From Pleurotus djamor (lineage: Eukaryota > Basidiomycota > Agaricomycetes > Agaricales > Pleurotaceae): a DNA stretch of 27,321 nt. Shown here in pieces: positions 1 to 8,814 of the stretch. Location of the stretch: NCBI GenBank assembly GCA_029747585.1, contig JAPEVF010000621.1, positions 1 to 27,321 on the forward strand. Reading direction: 5' to 3'. Both the position numbers and the translations under genes were made by a program. Position 1 is the first letter of the stretch, and each line of letters starts with the position of its first letter. The notes beneath the pieces were generated by a model. It was not told where the DNA came from, did no database searches, and worked only from the letters and a program-made list of their open reading frames with translations.

Positions 1-150
1 TGCCCATAAGGCATATGAAATGATGCGTTGGTAATTCGTTTCTTGGCGAGTCCGAGATAACGCCTGAGGAGTAATTCATAGTATTTCACTTTGCTATGAT
101 ATTTCATATTTTCATAGCGTTTCACACCTTTTCATACTTTTTCATAACAA

Positions 151-240
151 TTTCACTATGAACCACTATGAATCACTGTGATTCACTATGATTCACTCTG
201 ATCCACTATGATTCACTGTGATACACTGTGTTCTACTATG
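151..240. repeat. Nine phased decamers, consensus ATTCACTATG
   Basis: Nine successive 10-bp units share CACTATG or CACTGTG with one or two changes each and no indels. Further upstream (about 86-150) the DNA is a looser mix of TTTCAT/TTTCAC words. The array ends 8 bp from the stop codon of the Plavaka fragment on the other strand. CACTA-like elements, to which Plavaka is related, often carry short subterminal repeats, so this may be a subterminal region. No terminal inverted repeat was found by eye, and a plain minisatellite is possible. Confidence 0.8.
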
Positions 241-247
241 AATTCGT

Positions 248-964
248 TCAAATCTCATACTTCTGTCCGAAAAAGACCGTCATAACATCCTTTTTCCATT
301 CGGCGTCATCATCAGTGACAACACCAGGAAACCGAGCATAGATGCGCTTCCACGGAACATCCCCAAGGGGGATCGCGTCGATCTTGTTGTACATATCTTT
401 TCTATTGACAAATGGGGCTGGGTGGCCATGGACTTCATTCATCTCTTGGAGGATACCAAAGAGGTCATCCTGATTCGTTGCGGACATCTCGACCTGCCGG
501 CAGATAAGCAATACATCGAATACCAGTCACTTTAAAACACTCACCTTCCGGTAGAGAAGATCGGCAAGCTCAAATTGTGCTTTGTCTTCGAACGGTGCCC
601 ATGGATTGTCAGTGGCATCGGGAGGGGGAGGCTCGGAATCAGGCGGAATCCAATGGCCTTCTGCATCACATATATCTCCTCGAAGGTGAGGATGGTGAGT
701 CCGGGAAGGCAATTTCGGCGCTGCAGGCTCATTGAGAGGAGGTAAATGAGGCTCGGGTAGAAGACCTTCTGGCTGGCCATTTGATGAACGCCCTGGAGAA
801 CTTGCATTTGCTGTAAGGTGTGGCGGAGGGCTCAGATGTGGAGATGGTGTCCGTGAGATGCGGTTAGCCTGTGAATGCTTGTGGCGAACATGTTTGGTCA
901 ATGCTGCTGGCCCTCGACACGATTTTGAGCAGCCTGTATGTGGACAGCGTAGCCGGCGGAGCAT
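248..964 (-). pseudogene. N-terminal fragment of a Plavaka-class transposase
   Basis: Two exons (964-545 and 493-248) join across a 51-bp intron (GTGAGT...GGCAG) to give 221 residues. Residues 7-24 form a C2H2 zinc finger (C-x4-C-x12-H-x4-H). A proline-rich linker follows, then the block I know from Plavaka proteins: NPWAPF, FELADLLYRK, the spliced VEMSAT, and LGDVPW near the end. A full protein would continue into the DDE catalytic domain. Here the frame stops after FGQKYEI, about where homologues continue, beside a decamer array. No catalytic aspartates are present, so it cannot be a working transposase. The retained intron and open frame leave room for a short DNA-binding derivative. Its start codon faces that of the DUF6532-like gene. 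Confidence 0.8.
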
Positions 965-1073
965 CTTGGTAGATGGAGAGGGGAGAGGGAGTTCGGGAAG
1001 ACCCGAAACGCGGTGAATTTGATTTTTTTCACCGTTTTGAAATACTTAGTAAACCACGACATCAAAATTCAAA
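965..1073. promoter_or_regulatory. 109-bp divergent intergenic region with two inverted repeats
   Basis: This gap separates two opposed start codons, so it must hold the proximal promoters and 5' leaders of both genes if both are expressed. It contains two perfect short inverted repeats: TTCGGG/CCCGAA around a 4-nt loop (992-1007) and CGGTGAA/TTCACCG around a 10-nt loop (1011-1034). No TATA box is evident. Function is inferred from position only. Confidence 0.45.
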
Positions 1074-3636
1074 ATGCCGCCCCGNAAAAAAACCTGCAAA
1101 GGATGCGACCACAGCAAAGACACAAGCGGCCGGACAAAAGGCTCGTCCTAGCAAGCAGACAGCCCCAGCATCCGACGTCGACAACACCATGACCTATGAG
1201 CGCATGACTACCAGGAAAAACAATCAACGCTCCCATCCAGGCGAAATTCACAACCGCTACACAACAAAAAGACGCACCGCTGAAGAGATCGAGCATGATC
1301 AATCCGCAAAGCTCCAAGCACAGCTTCTCGCTAAGGAAGAGGCCATGCGTAGGAATAAGGAGAAGATTGATGCGATTGCGGCACTCGAGGCCAGTTCTCG
1401 GGCGGGATATCAAGCTAAGGAAAGTTCAGCTGCTCGACCAGATCTGTATATGGTACGTAGCTTGCACCACTCACCAGCACCATTATATGTTCGCATTGAC
1501 TTTTGCAGGAGCGCGATGACTATGAGACGAACCCCGAAATGCTACTTGAAGACCTTGATGGCACTGGCGATCGCGAAAATTCGGAGCCCTTGTCCATCCC
1601 AAATGATGGCTGGGATGACGGAGACAACGACGGCAACTATGTCCCACCCGAAAGTCACCAGAATTCCGACGTAGAGGAAGAAACCTTCGCCACACGTAGC
1701 AAGGTCGCCCGCCACAGTGACGATGAAATTTCAGATGATTCTGATGCCGCCTTATTCAAGCAGGTTCCTATAAAAAGGAAGGTAAGGACTTTGAAGTTGC
1801 CGTGCGCCTGCCAGACAGAGTCTTGACTTACCCTCTTTACTTCCAGAGTGGAGGATCAAAGGTGGAGGCAAGGGCGGCGTTCCGCGCCATGGTTAGCGAG
1901 AGATTCCACAGAGATACACCCATGGAAGTGACGCTTGGTGGAGAAGAAAATGCCACTGCACGAGGGAAACGAAAGATGAACGTTGACGTCGCAGATGATG
2001 ATATAACAGTGCCGGATGGAAGGTAAGTACTCTTGAGCTTCGTTATTTTGTTGAGCATCTTGAGAATTTTCGATAACAGCGCGGCCAAGCGTAACCGAAG
2101 TGTGAGTCAACTACCAGCNGGGGGGGTTGAGGGCGAATTGGAAGGCGGCTGTCGCTGGTGAGCGCTGAGCAGTGACTTTCATGAGAAAATTTGCTTCCGC
2201 TTACGACCTCTCTATTTCCCCCGGCTATCTATATCATTGATCGTTCCAGGTGGCAAACCCGCAAAACCCCGCGGCGCAAGTAACCACCCCCAGGATCGTG
2301 CGACGATTCCCATCAGCGTGAACGTCGATGAGGAGCCTTTTGGTATTGAGGCAGGACAAAGCAAGTTCAATCCTTTATTTCTCATCCCCCAGTTTCAACT
2401 CACATCATTACTCTACAGCAAGGACCAAGGGCATCAGGGATGCTGACCACGACATCCATGCAATTGAAGCTCCTACGCATGGACTCAACCCAAAGGCCGC
2501 GACTGCCCGTCCTTCAGCTGGTACCCCAGCGGCGCGATCTACCAGCCAGGTGAGTTTTGATTACCCAGTCATATGGCTTTGATCACTGTTCTTCCTCGCT
2601 AGATGGGGATTGCCCTTACGGTTGCGAAGCCCAAGACGCAGTCCAGCACCAGTGCGAACGCAAAGCAAGCTAAGAGGGAACCATATACGACTGCTTCCTT
2701 ACCTTTTGACCGCAATCGGGCTGGAGCCGACATGAAGATATGGAAAGGTCGCATCCTACCCTTGATGTTCAATTGGGCGGGTTCCCTTCGCAAGCCATTT
2801 AGTGCCAATAGCCATCCCCAGTTCGAAACGGTCATCATGGACTTGTGGCGTCAAAACTTGCCCCATGTCGGCGACGAGGCAGAGCATGAAGCTATACGGG
2901 ATGTCGTAAGTTGTCTGGTCCCTTGTCAGATGGCCGATTCATTTACCTTTGTTGTACAGGCTGGTACCGCACTCCGAACCTGGCGCTCTTCCTTTGGAAA
3001 GACAGCATTGAAGGTGATTCGAGAATACTTTGCGGGGCTGGGTCAAGAGGAGATCAAAGAAGAAGTCAAGGGCTTGCTACTCAACATCAAAGATGGGAGT
3101 AGCCGATTCCTGTATAAGTATCCTGATGAGGAGGTGAGTGCACAGTTCTCGTACGTGGTCCACCGTCATGACTTCGTCCTGCATAGGAGGGCTATCGCGC
3201 CGCTTGGTTGAGCCCGCTCATCCTTGCAACGTTCGCATGCCACATGAACCGGACCATCAAGATTAAGGAGGATGAATCGACCTACCCAGTCGGTGCATTA
3301 GCGCTTACGGCGGTTGCGGTGAGTGATCTTGTATAGCCTGAGTGCGTGGAACTAAATTCAAAACCGGCGGTCTGTAAATGTCAGGTCGAGCGTGCTCTCG
3401 GAAATTGGAAAACTGGTGTCGAAGTAAATAACCAGTTCAGTGACAATGAATGGGGAGGCAAGGCGGCTCGATATATGCGTTCCACCATGGCCATTTCGAG
3501 CGAGAAGTGGAGGGATATCATGGTAGCCGTCTCGCCGTATGTCAGCAAGCGGGGTTCTGCCGCCGAGGACGATGACTCGGACGAAGAAAACGAGCAGCTC
3601 TACATCACTGACAGTCGTGCAAACATTCGTGACTAA
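1074..3636 (+). CDS. DUF6532-like protein, ten exons
   Basis: Exons are 1074-1452, 1509-1781, 1847-2022, 2080-2157, 2250-2360, 2419-2549, 2603-2905, 2960-3133, 3187-3318 and 3385-3636, giving about 668 residues. The frame needs removal of the single Ns at 1085 and 2119. With them removed, the start reads MPPRKKPAK and every junction stays in phase. The first 380 residues look disordered: a basic start, a charged helical stretch near residues 69-115, an acidic DDGDNDG region, then low complexity. From about residue 383 there is a folded region (LPLMFNWAGS, LRTWRSSFGK, YPVGALALTAVAVERALGNW) that I recognise as DUF6532-like, an Agaricomycete family of unknown function. Intron 5 (2361-2418) uses a GC donor. 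A second family member lies at 20168. Confidence 0.78.
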
Positions 3637-3709
3637 CATTTGTTGACCTGGTACATACAGATGGCCTAGCTAAAAATGGCGCGGATGGTGGTAGTACAGT
3701 AGGAATGCG

Positions 3710-3715
3710 AATAAA
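3710..3715 (+). terminator. Candidate AATAAA polyadenylation signal
   Basis: A perfect AATAAA lies 73 bp past the stop codon of the DUF6532-like gene, a suitable distance for its 3' end. Fungal polyadenylation signals are degenerate, so this is suggestive only. Confidence 0.35.
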
Positions 3716-3934
3716 ATACCAGTTGTGTTGGACTGTGTCTCAGCATGGTGCCATAGTGATCTCGAGTGGCATTGCTGTGGGAGCCGTGTCAACGTTGTGG
3801 TGCCGCGACACAAAGTTGGCGCCAGGCACAAGTTGTGGCTGTCTGGAAGTTATGGTAGGTGTGGCGCCACATCATCCATAAGCTCGACGATTTGCTGATG
3901 CAGGAAGAGCACATGGAACAAACGTTGAGCTGAC

Positions 3935-3956
3935 TGTGGGAAAGAACTTTCCCACA
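3935..3956. promoter_or_regulatory. Perfect palindrome upstream of F-box-like copy A
   Basis: Ten-base arms TGTGGGAAAG and CTTTCCCACA surround AA, about 90 bp before the copy A start codon. A close relative (26539-26566) lies upstream of paralogue D. The rest of 3716-4047 holds no gene I can support. Confidence 0.5.
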
Positions 3957-4047
3957 ATTACATCGTCGATCTGCGGCACTTTGCTTGCCGTCCTGACCAT
4001 CGACTCGTCCATCAAGCCCGTGGCCAGTCTTCTGTGTGTTCTTCACA

Positions 4048-5250
4048 ATGGGTGGGCTGCTTTCTCTAAAAACCACTTCTTACGCTCAAAAATACTATGT
4101 ACTTCCTCTAAAGCGGCCTTATCAACACTCCCATCCGNAGATTTTACGTCTCGGTCGGCAGGCCTCAGCGCAATGCTCTCCTCCACGTCCTACTTGTCTG
4201 CCGCTTCTTCCACGATACCGCCAACTGGCTACTGTATGAGTCAATATCCACCGTGAACGCGTACATATCTTGGCCCCCGAGCGTACACAGTAGATCCGCT
4301 ACATATATTTGGCCACGCCTCAAGCATTTTGATCAACTCCACAATGTTCTCACCCGAAGCCCTGCCATATCCACCTACGTCCACACACTCATCTTACATG
4401 GAGGTCTTTACTCTCTCGTCCACGAATGGGACTCAATCCGCAATATCCTGCCACTCTTAACCTGTCTTCATCGTCTCTACTTGATCCCACCGACTGCTCC
4501 CATTTTCCTCGAACAGCTGCTTCATAGGCCGGTTCAGCTAACACATCTGGCATTCCTACATGAGTGGAGTAAACCACTTCACGAGTTCATCCGTAATCAA
4601 CCTACGTTGGAGTACCTCGCCATCCGCAATGTTTCCTACGAAGCCGTCCCCTTGGTGCCTTCGTTACCACCGATCTACCTTCCAAAATTACGGATCCTTG
4701 ACTGTATGCAACGTTCCTCCAATAGACTCGATATCTCCACGCCATTAGAGCACCTTTCTATTGGGGCTACGGACTATTCACTCAATAAAGGCCCAACACC
4801 CATTGAACTCCTACGCAACCTGAAATCCCTGAGATGCCCATCGTTTATGTTCGGTGACTTGAGTCGCTACTGCGAGCGTATTCAATTTCTTTGGCTTACA
4901 GCATCCGTGCGTATCCTTTGTCAATGCTCCATCTTCGCTCACTCTAATGCTTCCTTGCATCCCTGGATGATTAGGATCTGGAGGACGTTAACGACATCCT
5001 CGCAATCCCGTCAGGAAACCTCCAATACCTTTCGTTCAACCCTCGCGTACACTCTGATGCGGAATGTCAAGCGCTATTCAATAGCCTATCAAATCTCATC
5101 ATTATCGACCACCCTACCATCCGCTTCGTTCGCGGTTCGCTTCCGTATAAGCATGTTGCTTTAGAAGAGGTTGAACTTGAGAACTGGCATGAGTTGGTTT
5201 CGGACGATGTAGCGGTAGAAAGGTGCAGATCACTGGGGGACATTCGTTGA
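4048..5250 (+). pseudogene. F-box-like/LRR-like paralogue A, frameshifted
   Basis: The model has a 4-nt first coding exon (4048-4051), a 62-bp intron, a main exon (4114-4906), a 68-bp intron (GTGCGT...GATTAG) and a last exon (4975-5250). The main exon opens with LPSEILRL, an F-box-like start, and continues as NALLHVLLVCRFFHD and repeated LTHLAFLHEW / LEYLAIRN blocks that align with paralogue D. Between the F-box start and QRNALL, copy A is 11 bp shorter than D, so the start and the body lie in different frames; an N at 4138 is nearby. No in-frame ATG precedes the body. The 3' exon (DLEDVNDILAIPSG to CRSLGDIR) is open. Proteins of this type usually act as SCF ubiquitin-ligase adaptors, but this copy is probably dead unless the deletion is a sequencing fault. 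Confidence 0.68.
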
Positions 5251-6159
5251 GCTGGCACTGGATGCCTATGATCACTAACAGAGAAGACTTGGCAGGCTCT
5301 CCAGCCCTCCTTCGGTCTCCTGTTCCTTTCTACAGAAATCCTACATGAAATCTCTATGATACATACGATCGATCTGCGATTACTAGACGAGACTTGGAGC
5401 TGGTTCGTTCAATGCCTGTCCTCTCCACCTTTTTGTACGCGTCCTTTGACAGCCCTGTCTTTTTGACTTGCTCATGCAGGGATAGTTTTCATTCACGTCA
5501 TAAGAGACCTGAGAACCATTCTCACAAACTTCTAATCCTCGACTCACTAGCCTACAACCACTTATGCCTCTACTCTAGAGTATAGCGTATGATATTGCGC
5601 CCACTCCAAGCCTATTGGTTTCATATGATTATCCATGAGCTGGAGACGATTTGGCTAGCAAACGGCGAGGCACCCTCACCTTGAACTGATCATTTTAAAC
5701 ATGGTCTACACAGCGTTCATCAGGAAAACCTCTTTTGGGGAGGAGAGGGATAAAGATTAGGAAAGCGGGAGTACTAGTTCTATTATGGATCGTAATCTGT
5801 CAATTCTAGCAAAGCAACAAAAAGCAAATTTCCCTGAGTTTATTCCCAGATAATCCGCATAAAGCTCCGAAAAGCGATGGAAAGCTTTCTGATAAATTAA
5901 ACTGAGCTGATCCCTAGCTTTCACGGCTTTCCAAGCCTTTCTTCAGATGCTGAAGAAGGTAGTAGGGGTGGGGATCCCACAGAGCTTCGATGGAGTGATT
6001 AATCCGTAGAAGATCACACTTGGTGTCTTGGGAGGGGACGAGGGGAGACATACAAATATTTCAAGACGGTCAACGTAATACATGTTGTAGCTAACTGACA
6101 TACATATGTTTGCACAACAAGCTGGTAGTGAGTAGGGAATGATAGTATCATATGCGGGG
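5251..6159. other. Intergenic stretch without a supported gene
   Basis: Only short chance frames are present. Around 5860-5935 the words AGCTTTC, GAAAGC and AGCTCC recur in both orientations, including a GAAAGCTTTC palindrome near 5880. Similar AGCTCC/AGCTTCC words occur at 22790-23060. This could be transposon debris; nothing firmer can be said. Confidence 0.4.
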
Positions 6160-6330
6160 GAAGTGGGGCAATGGTGGAAGAGATGCTGGCTCCGTCAGGT
6201 GGAGTGGGGCGTAGGGAGGACCGAACGGTGGTGGATTTGTGCGGAAAGTAGAGAAGGGGCGAGTGGTAAGTCAGCGATGGTGGGGAGATGCTGGCTCCGT
6301 CAGGTGGAGTGGAGCGTAGGGATGGGACAG
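6160..6330. repeat. 105-bp tandem repeat, left array
   Basis: The core AGATGCTGGCTCCGTCAGG occurs at 6181 and 6286, exactly 105 bp apart, with similar DNA between and around the cores. The same unit, same spacing and same orientation recur at 7819-7975. The unit is 35 codons long and lies in an open minus-strand frame at 6014-6385, but that frame is low complexity and I do not call it a gene. Confidence 0.85.
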
Positions 6331-6436
6331 GATGGGAGGACCATGGCAAGCTAGACTGAGCAAAAGTGAGTTTTGAAAAAGTCAAAGAATAAATGACTGG
6401 TTCTTACACGCTTTTAAGATACTCTGAAACCATACA

Positions 6437-7626
6437 TCACCACCAGCCTCCAGAGGGCATCATGCCAATGTCAAAGGGGGTTTCGTATGAGACTTGCTTC
6501 GTTGTAGTCCTAGTCTCAGGGTGCGAGTATAGTTCCAAGACTTCTAAATTGGGGTCCTCACCACCAGCGGTTTGCCATTCAAATTTGATTTCCTCGATAC
6601 TGAAAAACGCCTGCTTATATGGCTTGTCAACCTGGCCCAGACGTTCTCTACGTGGTTCCACCAGGGAACCATCCCCGCTATCCCAAGGCTTGGTCCATAC
6701 TTGACGACGAAGACCTTGTCCAGAAATGTGTAAGTCGTTCAACTGATCCGCAACACATTTGAACGGAAACGGAGGAGGCCACGGGATGGGTGTAAGAGTC
6801 AGATGACGATTGAAGGGAACATGGAGTCCCGCCACAAAAGTCAAAGACATGGAGAAGGAAAAAATTTCTTCGTCACTGATAAAGTGGAGGTAGGATGCTG
6901 AAGGAGGTAAGTAAGTGTCAGGAAATGACTAGGTGACCTCAGTACTCACTAGAGGGCATGACATATATGCAATCCATCACAGCCCGCCCCGATCTCAAAA
7001 TGTGTACTCTGAGCCAGAGTCCTTCCGGCGTTAAGGCGGGGAGGATGATAAGGGTTTGATCAATTNCCCCCCGGTGTAGCAGCTGTGGATCCCAGCGTAG
7101 GGGGACCTGGAAAGCCCTTCTGCTTAAGAACAATATCCTGAGGAGAAGGTGGCGAGAAGGTAGGGGGGAGACCCGTGTTGTCCCAATCAGACTTTGCCAG
7201 GTCTTCAAAGTACTTGTCGCCGGATAAGATCAGCTCCAAAGAAGGGCTAATTCCGTCAGATTGAACGTAGAACTGGCACCCAAGGTTCTCCAGGTTCTTA
7301 CACAGAGGCTGGGCATGCTCATATGTAACGAATAAGTCCATAATGTCATAATCCAAGACAGGCAGGCCCGCGAGTGTGAGGAAAGGGACCATTCCACCGA
7401 TGAGACAGTCGAAAGGCTGGAGACACGTTTGGCGGAACTTCTCGACATCCTTGAAGAATGGTCTGATGGAGTCCGAAACCAGTCGAATACGTGGGTGAGG
7501 GAGTAGAACATCATGGTGTCGATGGCATAGGTTGCGAAAGGTTTGGGTCTCCCATATAGGGAGAAGATTGTATATTCGCTCTAAGATTTCATTGGAGATC
7601 TTGTATGGTTCTGAGCTCTTGACCAT
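6437..7626 (-). CDS. F-box-like hypothetical protein, two exons
   Basis: Exon 1 (7626-6950) and exon 2 (6897-6437) are joined across a 52-bp intron (GTGAGT...CTTCAG). The N at 7066 must be dropped to keep the frame, giving 378 residues. The start MVKSSEPYK is followed by ISNEILERIYNLLPIWE, which fits the first helix pair of an F-box. The rest has no motif I recognise; it is mixed alpha/beta in character and ends in GGWW. It is not obviously part of the A-D paralogue group. An F-box protein would recruit targets to an SCF ubiquitin ligase, but the match is limited to the first 30 residues. The gene is bracketed by two copies of the 105-bp repeat dimer. Confidence 0.65.
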
Positions 7627-7818
7627 ATCCACTTTGGTTATTATGGTTGGATGCGAGTTGGGAGTTGAAGGTGGATAGATGAAAATAGAATCGCCCAGTT
7701 TGGAAATTTGTGATGAAGTGTTGCCATGGACTTCCTAGTAGACGCCTGGTGCGGCATTGAAATTTGACGCTCCTGGTTCAGACTCTAGTAGGACCTTGAC
7801 GCCGTGAGTATTGCGAGA

Positions 7819-7975
7819 GTGGTAAGTAAGTGATGGTGGGGAGATGCTGGCTCCGTCAGGTGGAGTGGAGCGTAGGGAGGACCGAATGGTGGTGAATTTG
7901 CTCGGGAAGTAGAGAATGGGTGAGTGGTAAGTAAGCGATGGTGGGGAGATGCTGGCTCCGTCAGGTGGAGCGTAC
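7819..7975. repeat. 105-bp tandem repeat, right array
   Basis: Repeat cores start at 7842 and 7947, again 105 bp apart and in the same orientation as the left array. The second copy diverges after the core. Together the two dimers flank the gene at 6437-7626 as direct repeats about 1.66 kb apart. Confidence 0.85.
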
Positions 7976-8397
7976 CAATGGGAGGGGCGGGATCATTCGG
8001 TAGAGAAAGGCAGTCATGGGTGGTGTCTTCCTGAGGTTGTAAGGGGATTAGGTGAGGGATGATGTAGATACATTAGTGATGCACGGGGCCAGGCTCAAAG
8101 CCCCAAGCCCGGCCCAGCCCGCACCGAAAAGCCCGGCCCAAGCCCGGCCCTTGGTAAGGCTTGAGTGGGCTTAGGGCCGGGTATTGAATTTTAAAAGCCC
8201 GAAGCCCAGCCCTCAAGCCCGGGCTTTGAGGATTCATATCTAGAGTGCAGAGCAGAATGAAAATACACAAGAGCAAGCCTGTAACTTATGAATTTGAGGA
8301 TCTGTCCATCTGAAATTTATGCAATATGTGAGTTTCATGTTTGAGAGGAATCTAGGTTGGGGTGGAGAGTAAATATTTCAAAGCCAGACGGGCTATT

Positions 8398-8456
8398 AGG
8401 GCAGTCAGCTAGATATATAGCACTCATAGGGCAGTCAGCTAGATATATAGCACTCA
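8398..8456. repeat. 30-bp direct tandem duplication
   Basis: Two adjacent, essentially identical 30-bp units contain CAGTCAGCTAGATATATAGC. They lie in the non-GC-rich core of the hAT-type element. Near-identity suggests a recent duplication. Confidence 0.9.
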
Positions 8457-8482
8457 GGATCAAAGGTGAGCAGTGGTAGTAA

Positions 8483-8545
8483 TGGCGCAGTGGTAAAAGC
8501 CATTATAATTTTACCAGTAATGCATGAGGTCACTGGTTCAAACCC
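8483..8545 (+). other. tRNA-like Pol III A-box/B-box sequence (SINE-like)
   Basis: TGGCGCAGTGG (8483-8493) matches the internal A box of tRNA genes, and GGTTCAAACCC (8535-8545) matches the B box, about 41 bp apart as in a tRNA. A short CTGG/CCAG stem frames the T-loop-like TTCAAAC. No matching acceptor stem is visible, so it is not a functional tRNA gene. It looks like a tRNA-derived remnant or SINE head captured inside the hAT-type element. Confidence 0.6.
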
Positions 8546-8814
8546 CAGCCCGACCGAAAAGTTGAAGTTAATTGTTGACCGTGAGACTTCCTAGTACTGA
8601 CTGTGAGAATGTTTTTATGACCGTGGGAATACTTCTCTTTTTGTCTAAAGCCCGGGCTTAAGCCCGAGCCCGGCCCAGCCCAGCTTGAGCCCTCTTTGTG
8701 GGCCGGGCTCTTGTTTTTAGAAAGCCCAAGCCTGCAAAGCCCGGCCCAAGCCCGAGGCTTTTGAGCCCAGCCCGGCCCGTGCATCACTAAGATACATTAA
8801 CCGTACCTTGAAAA

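Larger units (their letters stand above)
8074..8789. mobile_element. Non-autonomous hAT-type element with 8-bp TSD
   Basis: The ends are TAGTGATGCACGGG and its inverse CCCGTGCATCACTA, flanked on both sides by AGATACAT (8066-8073 and 8790-8797). An 8-bp duplication and a TAGTG terminus are hallmarks of the hAT superfamily. Both ends carry long, imperfectly inverted GC-rich DNA full of AGCCCGGCCC words (about 8083-8225 and 8648-8775). No transposase frame is present, so movement would need a transposase from elsewhere. It landed 25 bp past the Plavaka transposase stop codon, so it is probably younger than that element. Inside are a 30-bp duplication and a tRNA-like promoter. Confidence 0.88.

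Noticed and set aside
151..240. CRISPR array
   Set aside because: The units are contiguous 10-mers with no spacers, and the genome is eukaryotic.
973..1073. Upstream start for the first DUF6532-like gene
   Set aside because: The frame from 973 uses a non-ATG codon and runs through the divergent promoter; the ATG at 1074 fits once the N at 1085 is removed.
3789..4076. Minus-strand Cys-containing frame as a zinc-finger gene
   Set aside because: Cysteine spacing fits no known finger, and the region overlaps the copy A promoter and start.
6014..6385. Minus-strand open frame over the 105-bp repeats
   Set aside because: Open only because the repeat unit is a multiple of three and low in stops; no recognisable protein features.
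8470..8560. A functional tRNA gene
   Set aside because: A and B boxes are present, but no 7-bp acceptor stem or clear anticodon arm can be formed, and it lies inside a transposon.
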